A stretch of DNA of 64,000 nt from contig NZ_MKFI01000003.1 of NCBI RefSeq assembly GCF_001982635.1, positions 434,001-498,000 of the forward strand, given 5' to 3'. Under the pieces are notes generated by a model, which made no database searches, was not told the origin of the DNA, and was given only the letters and a program-made list of their open reading frames with translations. The stretch comes from Bradyrhizobium mercantei. Its GTDB lineage: Bacteria > Pseudomonadota > Alphaproteobacteria > Rhizobiales > Xanthobacteraceae. A program made the translations under genes and the position numbers. Of this stretch, positions 20,084 to 27,256 are shown piece after piece. Numbering within the stretch: the first letter of the stretch is position 1; each line of letters begins with the position of its first letter.

Positions 20084-20263
20084 ATGATTGACCAAGGAAA
20101 GTTGTCTGCCGTCGAACAGCGGGCGAACGGGACGGCCGTTGGTTGCGAGAAGCCAGGCGACCGCCGCTGGCTTCTGGATGCGTTGGAAGACGACGAGGTT
20201 CGTGAGGCTCTGAAGCATAGTGAGGCCCAGCCTCTCCAAGATGAACGGCAGGTCGGCGCATGA
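20084..20263 (+). CDS. small hypothetical protein, first gene of LOG/MBL operon
   Basis: 59 residues (MIDQGKLSAVEQRANGTAVG...), predicted soluble and acidic, with no family recognised. Three things support it: GAGG seven bases before the ATG, a FixK box at the usual distance upstream, and a stop that overlaps the next start as ATGA at 20260-20263, typical of translational coupling. Longer starts at 20033 or 20069 are possible. It could instead be an untranslated leader. Confidence 0.45.
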   Translation: MIDQGKLSAVEQRANGTAVGCEKPGDRRWLLDALEDDEVREALKHSEAQPLQDERQVGA

Positions 20264-21279
20264 CTGATGAGGACGGTCTGCGATCAAGACGTCCCAGCTC
20301 AATCCCGAAGGCGGCGCACGGTGTCGACGAGACGGTCGCATTTCCATGCGAGCAACCCGAGGGCGTCGAGGAGGACACCCGCACGCCCGGCGCTCTGCGC
20401 AGCATCCTGCAATCGTCAAGCTATCAAGAGGCGGATCAGGACGAAATTTTCCTGAAGAGCGAAGCCACCCGCGGCATTCGTCTACAGCTTGATTTCCTCA
20501 AGGCTGAGACCCAGCTACGCGAGCATCAGATTGCTCACACGATCGTCGTCTTTGGCAGTACTCGCATTTGCGAAGCGCAGGCGGCGCGCCGAACCGTCGC
20601 CTCGATAGTTGACGAGCTTTCGTTGAATCCCGATGATGACGGCTTGCAGCGCCGTCTCAAGGCGGCACGGAGTATCGCGGCGAAGAGCAAATATTACAGA
20701 ATCGCGCGCGAGTTCGGGCAGATCGTCGGTGCCGCAGGCGAAAAGGCCATCGGCGGCCGCCTCATGGTCATGACAGGTGGCGGCCCGGGCATCATGGAAG
20801 CAGCCAACCGTGGTGCGCACGACATCGGGGCCCAGTCGATCGGACTAAACATCACCCTTCCGAAGGAGCAGAACCCTAACACATATGTCACGCCAGAGCT
20901 CTGCTTCAGGTTTCACTATTTTGCGATGCGAAAGTTGCATCTCCTGATGCGTGCGCGGGCGCTGGTGGCATTTCCGGGCGGCTTTGGCACGATGGACGAG
21001 CTGTTTGAGGTGCTGTCGTTGGCGCAAACCCGAAAGATCGGGCCGGTGCCGGTAGTGCTGGTCGGCGAGTCGTATTGGCGTCGCGCGTTTGATCCAGATT
21101 TCCTCGTCGAGGAGGGGGTCATCGATCCGGAAGACAGAGACTTGTTTTGGTTCGCAGAGTCCGCCGAGGAAGCATGGCTGGGCATTCTGCGGTGGTACGA
21201 AGCGGCCGGCCGGCCGCTTCTTCCGGTTGGCAACGATGCCTCTCGGGGAAAGTCGATCAATCAAGAGGTCGGATCGTGA
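20260..21279 (+). CDS. LOG-family protein (Rossmann-fold nucleotide-binding, lysine decarboxylase-like)
   Basis: 339 residues. The core from about residue 92 shows VVFGSTR, MTGGGPGIMEAANRGAHD and the family signature PGGFGTMDE (239-247) of LOG/TIGR00730 proteins. Plant members cleave nucleoside monophosphates from cytokinin precursors; many bacterial ones hydrolyse AMP or other nucleotide monophosphates. The 90 N-terminal residues are an extension seen in the long bacterial type. The start overlaps the small upstream gene, and the stop overlaps the GTG of the MBL gene, so the three are coupled. Role in low-oxygen nucleotide turnover is an inference. Confidence 0.85.
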   Translation: MTDEDGLRSRRPSSIPKAAHGVDETVAFPCEQPEGVEEDTRTPGALRSILQSSSYQEADQDEIFLKSEATRGIRLQLDFLKAETQLREHQIAHTIVVFGSTRICEAQAARRTVASIVDELSLNPDDDGLQRRLKAARSIAAKSKYYRIAREFGQIVGAAGEKAIGGRLMVMTGGGPGIMEAANRGAHDIGAQSIGLNITLPKEQNPNTYVTPELCFRFHYFAMRKLHLLMRARALVAFPGGFGTMDELFEVLSLAQTRKIGPVPVVLVGESYWRRAFDPDFLVEEGVIDPEDRDLFWFAESAEEAWLGILRWYEAAGRPLLPVGNDASRGKSINQEVGS

Positions 21280-22664
21280 AGCTATCCTTTCATGGCGCCG
21301 ATCGAGTGGTGACCGGGTCCTGTCACCTGGTCGAATGCCTGAACCGACGCATTCTGATCGATTGCGGTCTTTTTCAGGGAGGCCGCGACCTGGTGGAAGA
21401 CAATATTGCCGCCTTCGGGTTCGAGCCAGCAACCATCGACTATGTTCTACTGACCCACGCCCATCTGGATCACTGCGGCAGGATTCCATTGCTCGCCAAG
21501 CGAGGGTTCAGGGGTGAAGTGGTCACGACTGCGGCCAGTCGCGAGCTGGCTCGCCTCGTGCTTGTCGACGCCGCGCATCTCCAGGAGGAAGATGCGCAGC
21601 GGAGAGCCCGCCAACGGCGCAGGCGTGGGGAAGAGGATACGCCGTCGCCGCTCTACAGCGTCGTCGATGCGCTTAATTGCTTCGATCGATTTGGAAGGAC
21701 GGCTGAATATGGACGGCCCGTGGAACTCGCAGATGGGCTCCGCGCGACCTTCTTCGATGCCGGCCATATCCTGGGTTCAGCGAGCATCCTGATCGAGGCT
21801 GCCGAGCGGGGCCGCCCACGTTCGGTCCTGTTTTCGGGTGACCTTGGCAACGCCGGTCGACCGCTGCTGCGGCTCCCCAGTCCTCCAGCTCGCGCCGACA
21901 TGGTCGTCATGGAATCGACATATGGAGACAGGCGTCATCGGTCGCTGAAGGACTCCATCGAGGAGCTCTACGACGCGATCAGCAGCACGCTGGCACGCGG
22001 CGGCAACGTCATCATCCCGACTTTCGCGCTCGAACGCGCCCAGGAGATCCTCTACGTCCTGCGCCAGGGGATGGAGTGCAGCAGGTTGCCGCCGGCCATG
22101 CAGATCTTCCTGGATTCGCCGATGGCGATCTCGGCGACCGAGATATTCAAGCGGCATCCCGAATGCCTCGGCTCCGAGGCCGCTTCGATGTTTCGTGAAG
22201 GGCGGGACCCGCTGCACCCTGCAAACCTGCATCTGGTCCGCGAGAGCGCCGATTCGGTCGCCATCAACAGGGTAACCGGCGGTGCCGTCATCATGGCGGG
22301 GTCCGGGATGTGCACGGGCGGCAGAATTCTCCATCATCTGCGACACAACATCTGGCGCAAGGAGTCGGCTGTCGTGTTCGTCGGATACGCCGCCTCGGGA
22401 ACGATTGGGCGGCAGATCATCGACGGGGCCAAGTCCGTGCGGCTGTTCGGCGAGGACATTGCGGTTCGCAGCACGGTCTACACGATCAACGGATTTTCAG
22501 CTCACGCCGATCAGCCGGAGCTGCTCGCATGGCGACGCGCGATCGAAGGATGCGAGGCAACATTCCTGGTCCATGGCGAAGAGCCGGCGATGCACGCACT
22601 CGCCGCGCATCTGGAGGGACAGCGGGTCGAGCTGCCGCGTCTGGGCGACGTATTTGATCTATAG
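21276..22664 (+). CDS. MBL-fold/beta-CASP RNA hydrolase
   Basis: 462 residues starting at a GTG that overlaps the LOG stop (GTGA). It has the metallo-beta-lactamase motif HAHLDHCG (61-68), later metal ligands in DAGHILGSAS and SGDLGN, and the beta-CASP parts IPTFALERAQE, GSGMCTGGRILHHL and NGFSAHADQ. This is the architecture of CPSF73/YsgA-type RNA nucleases, which cut or trim RNA with two zinc ions. Being coupled to a LOG protein and preceded by a FixK box, it may remodel RNA during oxygen limitation (inference). Confidence 0.87.
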   Translation: MKLSFHGADRVVTGSCHLVECLNRRILIDCGLFQGGRDLVEDNIAAFGFEPATIDYVLLTHAHLDHCGRIPLLAKRGFRGEVVTTAASRELARLVLVDAAHLQEEDAQRRARQRRRRGEEDTPSPLYSVVDALNCFDRFGRTAEYGRPVELADGLRATFFDAGHILGSASILIEAAERGRPRSVLFSGDLGNAGRPLLRLPSPPARADMVVMESTYGDRRHRSLKDSIEELYDAISSTLARGGNVIIPTFALERAQEILYVLRQGMECSRLPPAMQIFLDSPMAISATEIFKRHPECLGSEAASMFREGRDPLHPANLHLVRESADSVAINRVTGGAVIMAGSGMCTGGRILHHLRHNIWRKESAVVFVGYAASGTIGRQIIDGAKSVRLFGEDIAVRSTVYTINGFSAHADQPELLAWRRAIEGCEATFLVHGEEPAMHALAAHLEGQRVELPRLGDVFDL

Positions 22665-22726
22665 ACGAGCTGTGCAGCCGAACCGGACAATCCGGGCTAA
22701 ATGATTGTTTTCAGCGGTTTGTCGTT

Positions 22727-23446
22727 TCAGCTCGCAGTCTTCATATCCTCGGGAGATTCGACGTAGAAGCCGGTATAGGTATCCACGAAGCAGAGGTGGT
22801 CGTGTACCTTCTTGACGCCGGCCGTGTTCTCCGCGACCACGATGGTTGCTTCGCGTGCATGGTCACTTGTGACGATGCCATGCAGATGGACAACGCCGTT
22901 GCAGACGGTTACCTCAAACCCGATAGGGCGCCAGCTCACAGCGTCGATCTGCCGGAGGATACGATCGCGGATATGATCGTCGTCTACGGTCGGATCCGGG
23001 ATCTGGCGCGCCAGACTGGTCACGGCCTGGAGCAAGTTTGACCGCGTCACGATGCCGACAAGGTCCTTGCCGCGCATCACGGGTAGCCGCTTGATGTCCT
23101 TTTTCTCCATCAGGCGCACCAACTCCTCGAGCGGCGTTTGTTCTCCGACTGTAACCGGATCCAGTGTCATCACGTCCTCGATCCTGCGACCGCGCTCGTG
23201 GACGAAATCCTCGGCTGCACGGCCGGGTCCGAACAGGAACTGGAGAATCGCGGAGCGCTTGCGTTCGGTTCCGATCTCGCCCCGGCGCAAGAAGTCGCTT
23301 TCCGACACAATTCCTACCAACTTGCCGCCGTCGACGACCGGCAGGCCGCTGATGTGATTTCGCAGCATGATGTTGGCGGCGTCCTCGATCAAGGTCCGGG
23401 ACGTAACGGTGACGACATTCCTCGTCATGATCTGGTGGGCGCGCAT
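22727..23446 (-). CDS. CBS-CBS-BON protein
   Basis: 239 residues: CBS 1 (about 1-60), a linker with GEIGTERKR and FVHERGRRIEDVM, CBS 2 (about 95-150), then a BON domain (about 165-220) and a tail VHDHLCFVDTYTGFYVESPE. The start at 23446 has GGAGG just upstream and begins MRAHQIMTRNV, the shared start of this family in the window. CBS pairs sense adenosine ligands; BON domains often contact membranes or proteins. A TTGC-type FixK box lies 70 bp upstream. Function is unknown; one of five paralogues here. Confidence 0.88.
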   Translation of the reverse strand: MRAHQIMTRNVVTVTSRTLIEDAANIMLRNHISGLPVVDGGKLVGIVSESDFLRRGEIGTERKRSAILQFLFGPGRAAEDFVHERGRRIEDVMTLDPVTVGEQTPLEELVRLMEKKDIKRLPVMRGKDLVGIVTRSNLLQAVTSLARQIPDPTVDDDHIRDRILRQIDAVSWRPIGFEVTVCNGVVHLHGIVTSDHAREATIVVAENTAGVKKVHDHLCFVDTYTGFYVESPEDMKTAS

Positions 23447-23509
23447 CGATGCCTCCGATGAGTCCTTTGAAGTCAAATTATGAGCTCTCGTGGGCTCAAC
23501 CGCGGATTG

Positions 23510-23523
23510 TTGCCCTGAGTCAA
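23510..23523. promoter_or_regulatory. FixK-type box (TTGC variant)
   Basis: TTGCCCTGAGTCAA fits the FixK2 consensus TTG(A/C)-N6-(T/G)CAA. It is centred about 70 bp before the CBS-BON start at 23446. Confidence 0.6.
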
Positions 23524-23603
23524 CAAAGCGACACGGGATTATGGGATTTGTCCGTGCCATCAGCGTTCGCCAAACAGCTGAGATATTCCTCGCCAAGTTG
23601 CTT

Positions 23604-24338
23604 TCAGTGAGCCTGCTTCTCCTCAAGCTTCTGATCCTCGGGGGACTTTAAGTAGAAGCCCGAAAAACTATCGCCCCAGCAGAGATGGTCATGCACCTCG
23701 AGTACTCCGGGAACATTCTCGGCCGCGACGATCGCGGCCTTTCGAAATCTACTTTCAGTAATCACGCCGCTCAGGTGGACGACGCCGTTTAGGACGATGA
23801 CGTTCAGTCCCAACGGGCACCAGGCGTTCTGCTCGATCTCGTCGAGAATCCGTCGCCGGATCTGGTCGTCGTTCTCGGTCGGAGCGGGTACGTCGCGTGC
23901 AAGGCTCGCCACCGTTCGCAGCAAATTGCCGCGGGTGATCATACCGACAAGCCTGCCGTCGCGAATCACCGGCAGTCGCTTGACGTTGTTCTTTTCCATC
24001 AACCCGACGACCGTCGACAGCGGTGCATCCTCGGTCACGGTCACCAGCGTGCGAGTCATGATTTCCGAGACCTTGCGCCCATGTTCGAATACGTAGTCTT
24101 CGGCCCATTTTCCTGGTCCGAGGATGAAGGTCGCCAACCAGTTACGCTTCCTTTCGGTGCCGGTCTCGCTGCGATGAAGGAAATCGCCCTCTGTGATGAT
24201 GCCGACGAGGACGCCGTCGTGATCGACCACCGGAAGCCCGCTGACGCGGTGCCGAAGCATGATGTTTGCCGCGTCGAGGATGGTTCTGTCAGGTGTCGTC
24301 GAAAGCACCTTCCGGGTCATGATCTGGTGCGCGTACAT
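23604..24338 (-). CDS. CBS-CBS-BON protein
   Basis: 244 residues with the same order as its neighbour: CBS 1, insert (GDFLHRSETGTERKRN), CBS 2, BON domain, and tail VHDHLCWGDSFSGFYLKSPE. It starts MYAHQIMTRKV. The two adjacent copies are similar but well diverged, so the duplication is not recent. Two tandem FixK boxes stand 69 and 102 bp upstream. A tail with conserved His-Asp-His and Cys is shared with three other paralogues. Confidence 0.88.
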   Translation of the reverse strand: MYAHQIMTRKVLSTTPDRTILDAANIMLRHRVSGLPVVDHDGVLVGIITEGDFLHRSETGTERKRNWLATFILGPGKWAEDYVFEHGRKVSEIMTRTLVTVTEDAPLSTVVGLMEKNNVKRLPVIRDGRLVGMITRGNLLRTVASLARDVPAPTENDDQIRRRILDEIEQNAWCPLGLNVIVLNGVVHLSGVITESRFRKAAIVAAENVPGVLEVHDHLCWGDSFSGFYLKSPEDQKLEEKQAH

Positions 24339-24400
24339 CGGAATACCTCACGTCGTTCTGAAGCGTAGCTTCCAGCTTAGCTTCTGATGCGTTGGGCACG

Positions 24401-24414
24401 TTGATCTGACGCAA
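24401..24414. promoter_or_regulatory. FixK-type box 1 of a tandem pair
   Basis: TTGATCTGACGCAA fits TTGA-N6-GCAA. It is centred about 69 bp before the CBS-BON start at 24338 on the reverse strand. Confidence 0.75.
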
Positions 24415-24433
24415 GCGGCAAAGTGCGCGCGGT

Positions 24434-24447
24434 TTGATCTGGCGCAA
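24434..24447. promoter_or_regulatory. FixK-type box 2 of a tandem pair
   Basis: TTGATCTGGCGCAA, 33 bp (about three helical turns) from the first box. It is about 190 bp before the AhpD-like gene at 24631, which may share this control. Confidence 0.75.
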
Positions 24448-24630
24448 ATATCACGTGCGATCGCTGCGTTATAAAGCGTAGGTCCTTGCAGGCCGAACAC
24501 GCACGTCCTTCAGAGAGGCCAGATCGTGTTGCCGGGCTGCGTTGGATGAAGGGCGGCGTTCGCCGGTGCATCCCCGTCGGTAGAGCCGCCCTTCCCCTGG
24601 ACCGTTCCAATCTCGAAGACCGAGGGTCGC

Positions 24631-25002
24631 ATGCAAAAGGACTATGCCGACGTCTGCAAGCACATCTCCAGCAATCTGGACCAGCTCCGCAAGGGTATTC
24701 CGGAAACCATGCGGGCGTTCTCGGCCATGGCGCAGGCGGCAACCAGAAATGGCGCGCTTGATGCACGAACAAAGGAGTTGATCGCGCTCGCGCTGGGCGT
24801 TGCCGCTCACTGCGACGGCTGCATCGGCTTCCACGCCGAGGCCCTGGTCAAACTTGGGGTCAGCCGCAAGGAACTCGAGGAGACGCTCGGATTGGCGATC
24901 TACATGGGCGGTGGACCATCTCTGATGTACGCCGCTGACGCGCTCGGGGCCTACGACGAGTTTCAGGAGCGCGCGGTCGTTGCCGAGCCCGCGATGGATT
25001 GA
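24631..25002 (+). CDS. carboxymuconolactone decarboxylase/AhpD-like protein
   Basis: 123 residues of the CMD fold with the redox motif CDGCIGFH (Cys61, Cys64, His68) found in AhpD-type alkylhydroperoxidases, followed by LGLAIYMGGGPSLMYA. It probably reduces peroxides through the cysteine pair; the electron donor is unknown. GAGGG precedes the ATG. Its promoter region is shared with the divergent CBS-BON gene and carries two FixK boxes, so it may also respond to low oxygen. Confidence 0.88.
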   Translation: MQKDYADVCKHISSNLDQLRKGIPETMRAFSAMAQAATRNGALDARTKELIALALGVAAHCDGCIGFHAEALVKLGVSRKELEETLGLAIYMGGGPSLMYAADALGAYDEFQERAVVAEPAMD

Positions 25003-25089
25003 TCCGATCGACACCACGCGCGGCGAGGCGGAGGGCGAAACTACCGGAAAGGACCGGAGCTGTCGTGCATCGATGACTGGGAGATTTGG

Positions 25090-25374
25090 GTGACGTGCTC
25101 TGGATATGTCAGGCAGCGGTCGTCGCAGCAACACGGGACCGAAGTGCAGCCGCCACGTCAGGCGGCGAAGAATGCCGTTGAGGTCGCGCAGGAGAAGTCG
25201 CGTGCCGAAAAGCCGCAGGACGACGCTTCCTATTGGGCGTCCCGCGCCGAGCGGACGAAGCGCCAGGCTGCGCGACATGAAGACCAGGCGACTCGCGATC
25301 TGTTCATGAAGATTGCGGCCGGATATGAGGCGCTCGCATGCTCGGCTCGCAGCGTCCGGCAGGATCCGGACTAG
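25090..25374 (+). CDS. small hypothetical protein
   Basis: Up to 94 residues from a GTG at 25090; the true start may be further in. The C-terminal half (DDASYWASRAERTKRQAARH...LFMKIAAGYEALA) resembles short Bradyrhizobium proteins with the pattern 'YW..RAEEAR...A......A...ML.IA..YE.LA'. It is helical, charged and soluble. No function is known. It lies between the AhpD-like gene and a universal stress protein. Confidence 0.5.
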   Translation: MTCSGYVRQRSSQQHGTEVQPPRQAAKNAVEVAQEKSRAEKPQDDASYWASRAERTKRQAARHEDQATRDLFMKIAAGYEALACSARSVRQDPD

Positions 25375-25413
25375 GCTGGCGACCGACGAAGAGTTCAGGG
25401 GATCGAGGCAATC

Positions 25414-25427
25414 TTGAACTGGCTCAA
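25414..25427. promoter_or_regulatory. FixK/FNR-type box before a universal stress protein
   Basis: TTGAACTGGCTCAA, centred about 67 bp before the ATG at 25488. Confidence 0.75.
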
Positions 25428-25487
25428 CGTTGGCGGCGCCGCCGTGCGCAACGATAGGTGATCATTTCAGCTTGGTGGAGCAGGCAC

Positions 25488-26309
25488 ATGTATTTGGCCA
25501 ATGTGATGGTTTACGTCGACCCTCAGCAACAGGACGAGGGACAAATTCGTGTCGCCGAAGGTATTGCGGATAGGTTTCATGCATCGCTCATCGGCGTTTC
25601 AGCGGTCGCTGTCGATCCGCCCTTTGTCGCCGAAGGAGTGATCATCGAGCAAACTACCAAAGATGACATCAGGCGGATGCGGGCTGATCTCGCGGCCAAG
25701 GGCGAGTGGTTCAGGAAGGTGGTCGGACGGGACCGCCATCAAGTGGAATGGCGATGGGGGCTGAAATCCCCGACTGAGTTCTTGTCGGAACAGGCCAGGG
25801 TGGCAGATCTGATTGTTTTCAAGCGGCAGAAAGTCCATTCCGACAATTTTCCCTATCTCGATTCGGCCGAGGCCATCCTGCGGATGGGGCGTCCCACGCT
25901 GTCGGTGCCGGAAAGCGTAACCAGCTTGTCGGCCGACCGCATCGTCGTGGGTTGGAAAGACGCCCGAGAGGCGCGTCTGGCGATCCGGGACGCGTTGCCC
26001 CTCCTGACCCACGCTTCGAAGGTGACCGTCGCTGAAATCTGCACGTCTGACGAGCAGGACGCAGCGACTCGCCGCCTGCGAGATGTCGCGAGCTATCTCG
26101 AACGGCATGGCGTCAATTGCCGATTCGACGTTCGCGTCCATACGGCTGAGTCGGACGCAGAGTATCTTGTCAGATTGGCAGGAAACGAAGGCGCCGACCT
26201 CATCGTCGCCGGAGGCTATGGACATCGGCGGCTCGGTTATTGGATGTTCGGTGGCATGACGCGCGGATTGCTGCAGCACGCTCCAATCTGCCTGCTGATG
26301 TCGCATTAG
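25488..26309 (+). CDS. universal stress protein, tandem UspA domains
   Basis: 273 residues with two Usp halves. The second ends AGGYGHRRLGYWMFGGMTRGLL, the nucleotide-binding loop G-x2-G-x9-G of ATP-binding Usp proteins. The ATG at 25488 has GGAGCAGG upstream; an ATG 30 bases earlier lacks a ribosome site. Usp proteins support survival under starvation or oxygen loss. A FixK box at -67 places it in the low-oxygen group. A second tandem Usp lies at 35943-36779. Confidence 0.9.
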   Translation: MYLANVMVYVDPQQQDEGQIRVAEGIADRFHASLIGVSAVAVDPPFVAEGVIIEQTTKDDIRRMRADLAAKGEWFRKVVGRDRHQVEWRWGLKSPTEFLSEQARVADLIVFKRQKVHSDNFPYLDSAEAILRMGRPTLSVPESVTSLSADRIVVGWKDAREARLAIRDALPLLTHASKVTVAEICTSDEQDAATRRLRDVASYLERHGVNCRFDVRVHTAESDAEYLVRLAGNEGADLIVAGGYGHRRLGYWMFGGMTRGLLQHAPICLLMSH

Positions 26310-26362
26310 CTCGGCCGTGTCCCCCGGACCGCCGCCGGTTGGTGGTCTGCAGACCGTGTGAA

Positions 26363-26376
26363 TTGATCACGATCAA
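26363..26376. promoter_or_regulatory. FixK/FNR-type box before a DUF2892 gene
   Basis: TTGATCACGATCAA, a perfect palindrome centred about 63 bp before the ATG at 26433. Confidence 0.8.
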
Positions 26377-26432
26377 GAGCCGTGAGCCGGAATGCGTTCA
26401 AGATGGGAATGCATCAAAGGAGGCACATTGCC

Positions 26433-26645
26433 ATGACACGCAACGTCGGACTCATTGATCAGTACGCCCGGATCATCATCGGCTTGGCTCTGATCGCATA
26501 CACACTGAAGGACGGCTCGCTTGGAGCGGGGTGGCTGGTCGCCGGGACCCTCGGATTCGTCCTGATTGCGACAGCATTCTTCTCGTACTGTCCGCTCTAC
26601 ACGTTGCTCGGAATCAACACTCAGCAGAAGTCCAGCTCGGTCTAG
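26433..26645 (+). CDS. small membrane protein, DUF2892 (YgaP transmembrane-like)
   Basis: 70 residues: N-terminal TRNVGLIDQYARIIIGLALI, a second hydrophobic stretch, and a conserved Cys-Pro (FSYCPLYTLLGINT), the pattern of the DUF2892 membrane domain found at the end of the rhodanese YgaP. The start at 26433 has AAAGGAGG upstream. As a free-standing unit its role is unknown; relatives are linked to sulfur or oxygen stress. A FixK box at -63 precedes it. Confidence 0.85.
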   Translation: MTRNVGLIDQYARIIIGLALIAYTLKDGSLGAGWLVAGTLGFVLIATAFFSYCPLYTLLGINTQQKSSSV

Positions 26646-26661
26646 AGATCTGGTAGCGGAA

Positions 26662-26922
26662 ATGAAGGAAGGCCTCACTCTCGCCGAGTTGCGAGCGCGA
26701 CTCGATCGTCTCGGCGACGGCGCTGTTCTAAGGATCTCCGATCGTGATTATGAGCGGTTATTTGGGATCAACGAGATCGCAGCCGCCAAGGTCGCACAAT
26801 TTGCCAGGAAGCATCATTGTGTGAGCGTTCCGGGAGCGGCCTCGGTGTACTTCCGAAAGTTGAACTCCAACGCGTATGGTTCGGTCGAGTTGGTGCAGGA
26901 CGCGCCCCCGATGTCCAGCTGA
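26662..26922 (+). CDS. conserved hypothetical protein
   Basis: 86 residues, starting MKEGLTLAELRARLDRLGDG after a weak ribosome site and 16 bp behind the DUF2892 gene, so probably in one operon under the same FixK box. The sequence suggests a small soluble alpha/beta domain (VLRISDRDYERLFGINEIAA, then HHCVSVPGAASVYF). I recognise no family. Confidence 0.6.
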   Translation: MKEGLTLAELRARLDRLGDGAVLRISDRDYERLFGINEIAAAKVAQFARKHHCVSVPGAASVYFRKLNSNAYGSVELVQDAPPMSS

Positions 26923-26946
26923 GCCCGAAAACCGTTCAACGAACCT

Positions 26947-27183
26947 TCAGTCGAGAGTGATGATAGTCAGAAGCAGCTGGAAGATCTGCCAGCCGGCGGC
27001 GACCAGCAACGCTCCAACGATCAGCAGACGGCCGTACCATGAGACGGTCGGGCCGTTTCGACGATGGCGGCGTCGGAACAGCTGGTTGAATGTTGGGGTC
27101 GCTGTAAAGGCTGTGGCGGCCCGAGCATTGCTATCGCTCGTGTCGTCAAGTCTCTGTGCGTTCCGTTGCCGTGGTCGATCCAT
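26947..27183 (-). CDS. small single-span membrane protein
   Basis: 78 residues: a basic, polar N-terminal part (RRRHRRNG) and one C-terminal membrane helix (RLLIVGALLVAAGWQIFQLL). No family is recognised and the ribosome site is weak. The strongest support is a perfect FixK palindrome at 27243-27256, centred 66 bp before the start, just as in front of neighbouring genes. It lies 69 bp downstream of the P-type ATPase on the same strand but would have its own promoter. Confidence 0.55.
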   Translation of the reverse strand: MDRPRQRNAQRLDDTSDSNARAATAFTATPTFNQLFRRRHRRNGPTVSWYGRLLIVGALLVAAGWQIFQLLLTIITLD

Positions 27184-27242
27184 TTGTGGTCAAAGCCATT
27201 TATCGCACCAGTGCAAGGATCGCATTCGGGGGAAGAATGGCC

Positions 27243-27256
27243 TTGATGCGGATCAA
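27243..27256. promoter_or_regulatory. FixK/FNR-type box overlapping the end of the P-ATPase gene
   Basis: TTGATGCGGATCAA, a perfect palindrome. It overlaps the stop codon region of the ATPase gene (ends 27253) and is centred 66 bp before the small membrane gene at 27183. Confidence 0.75.
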
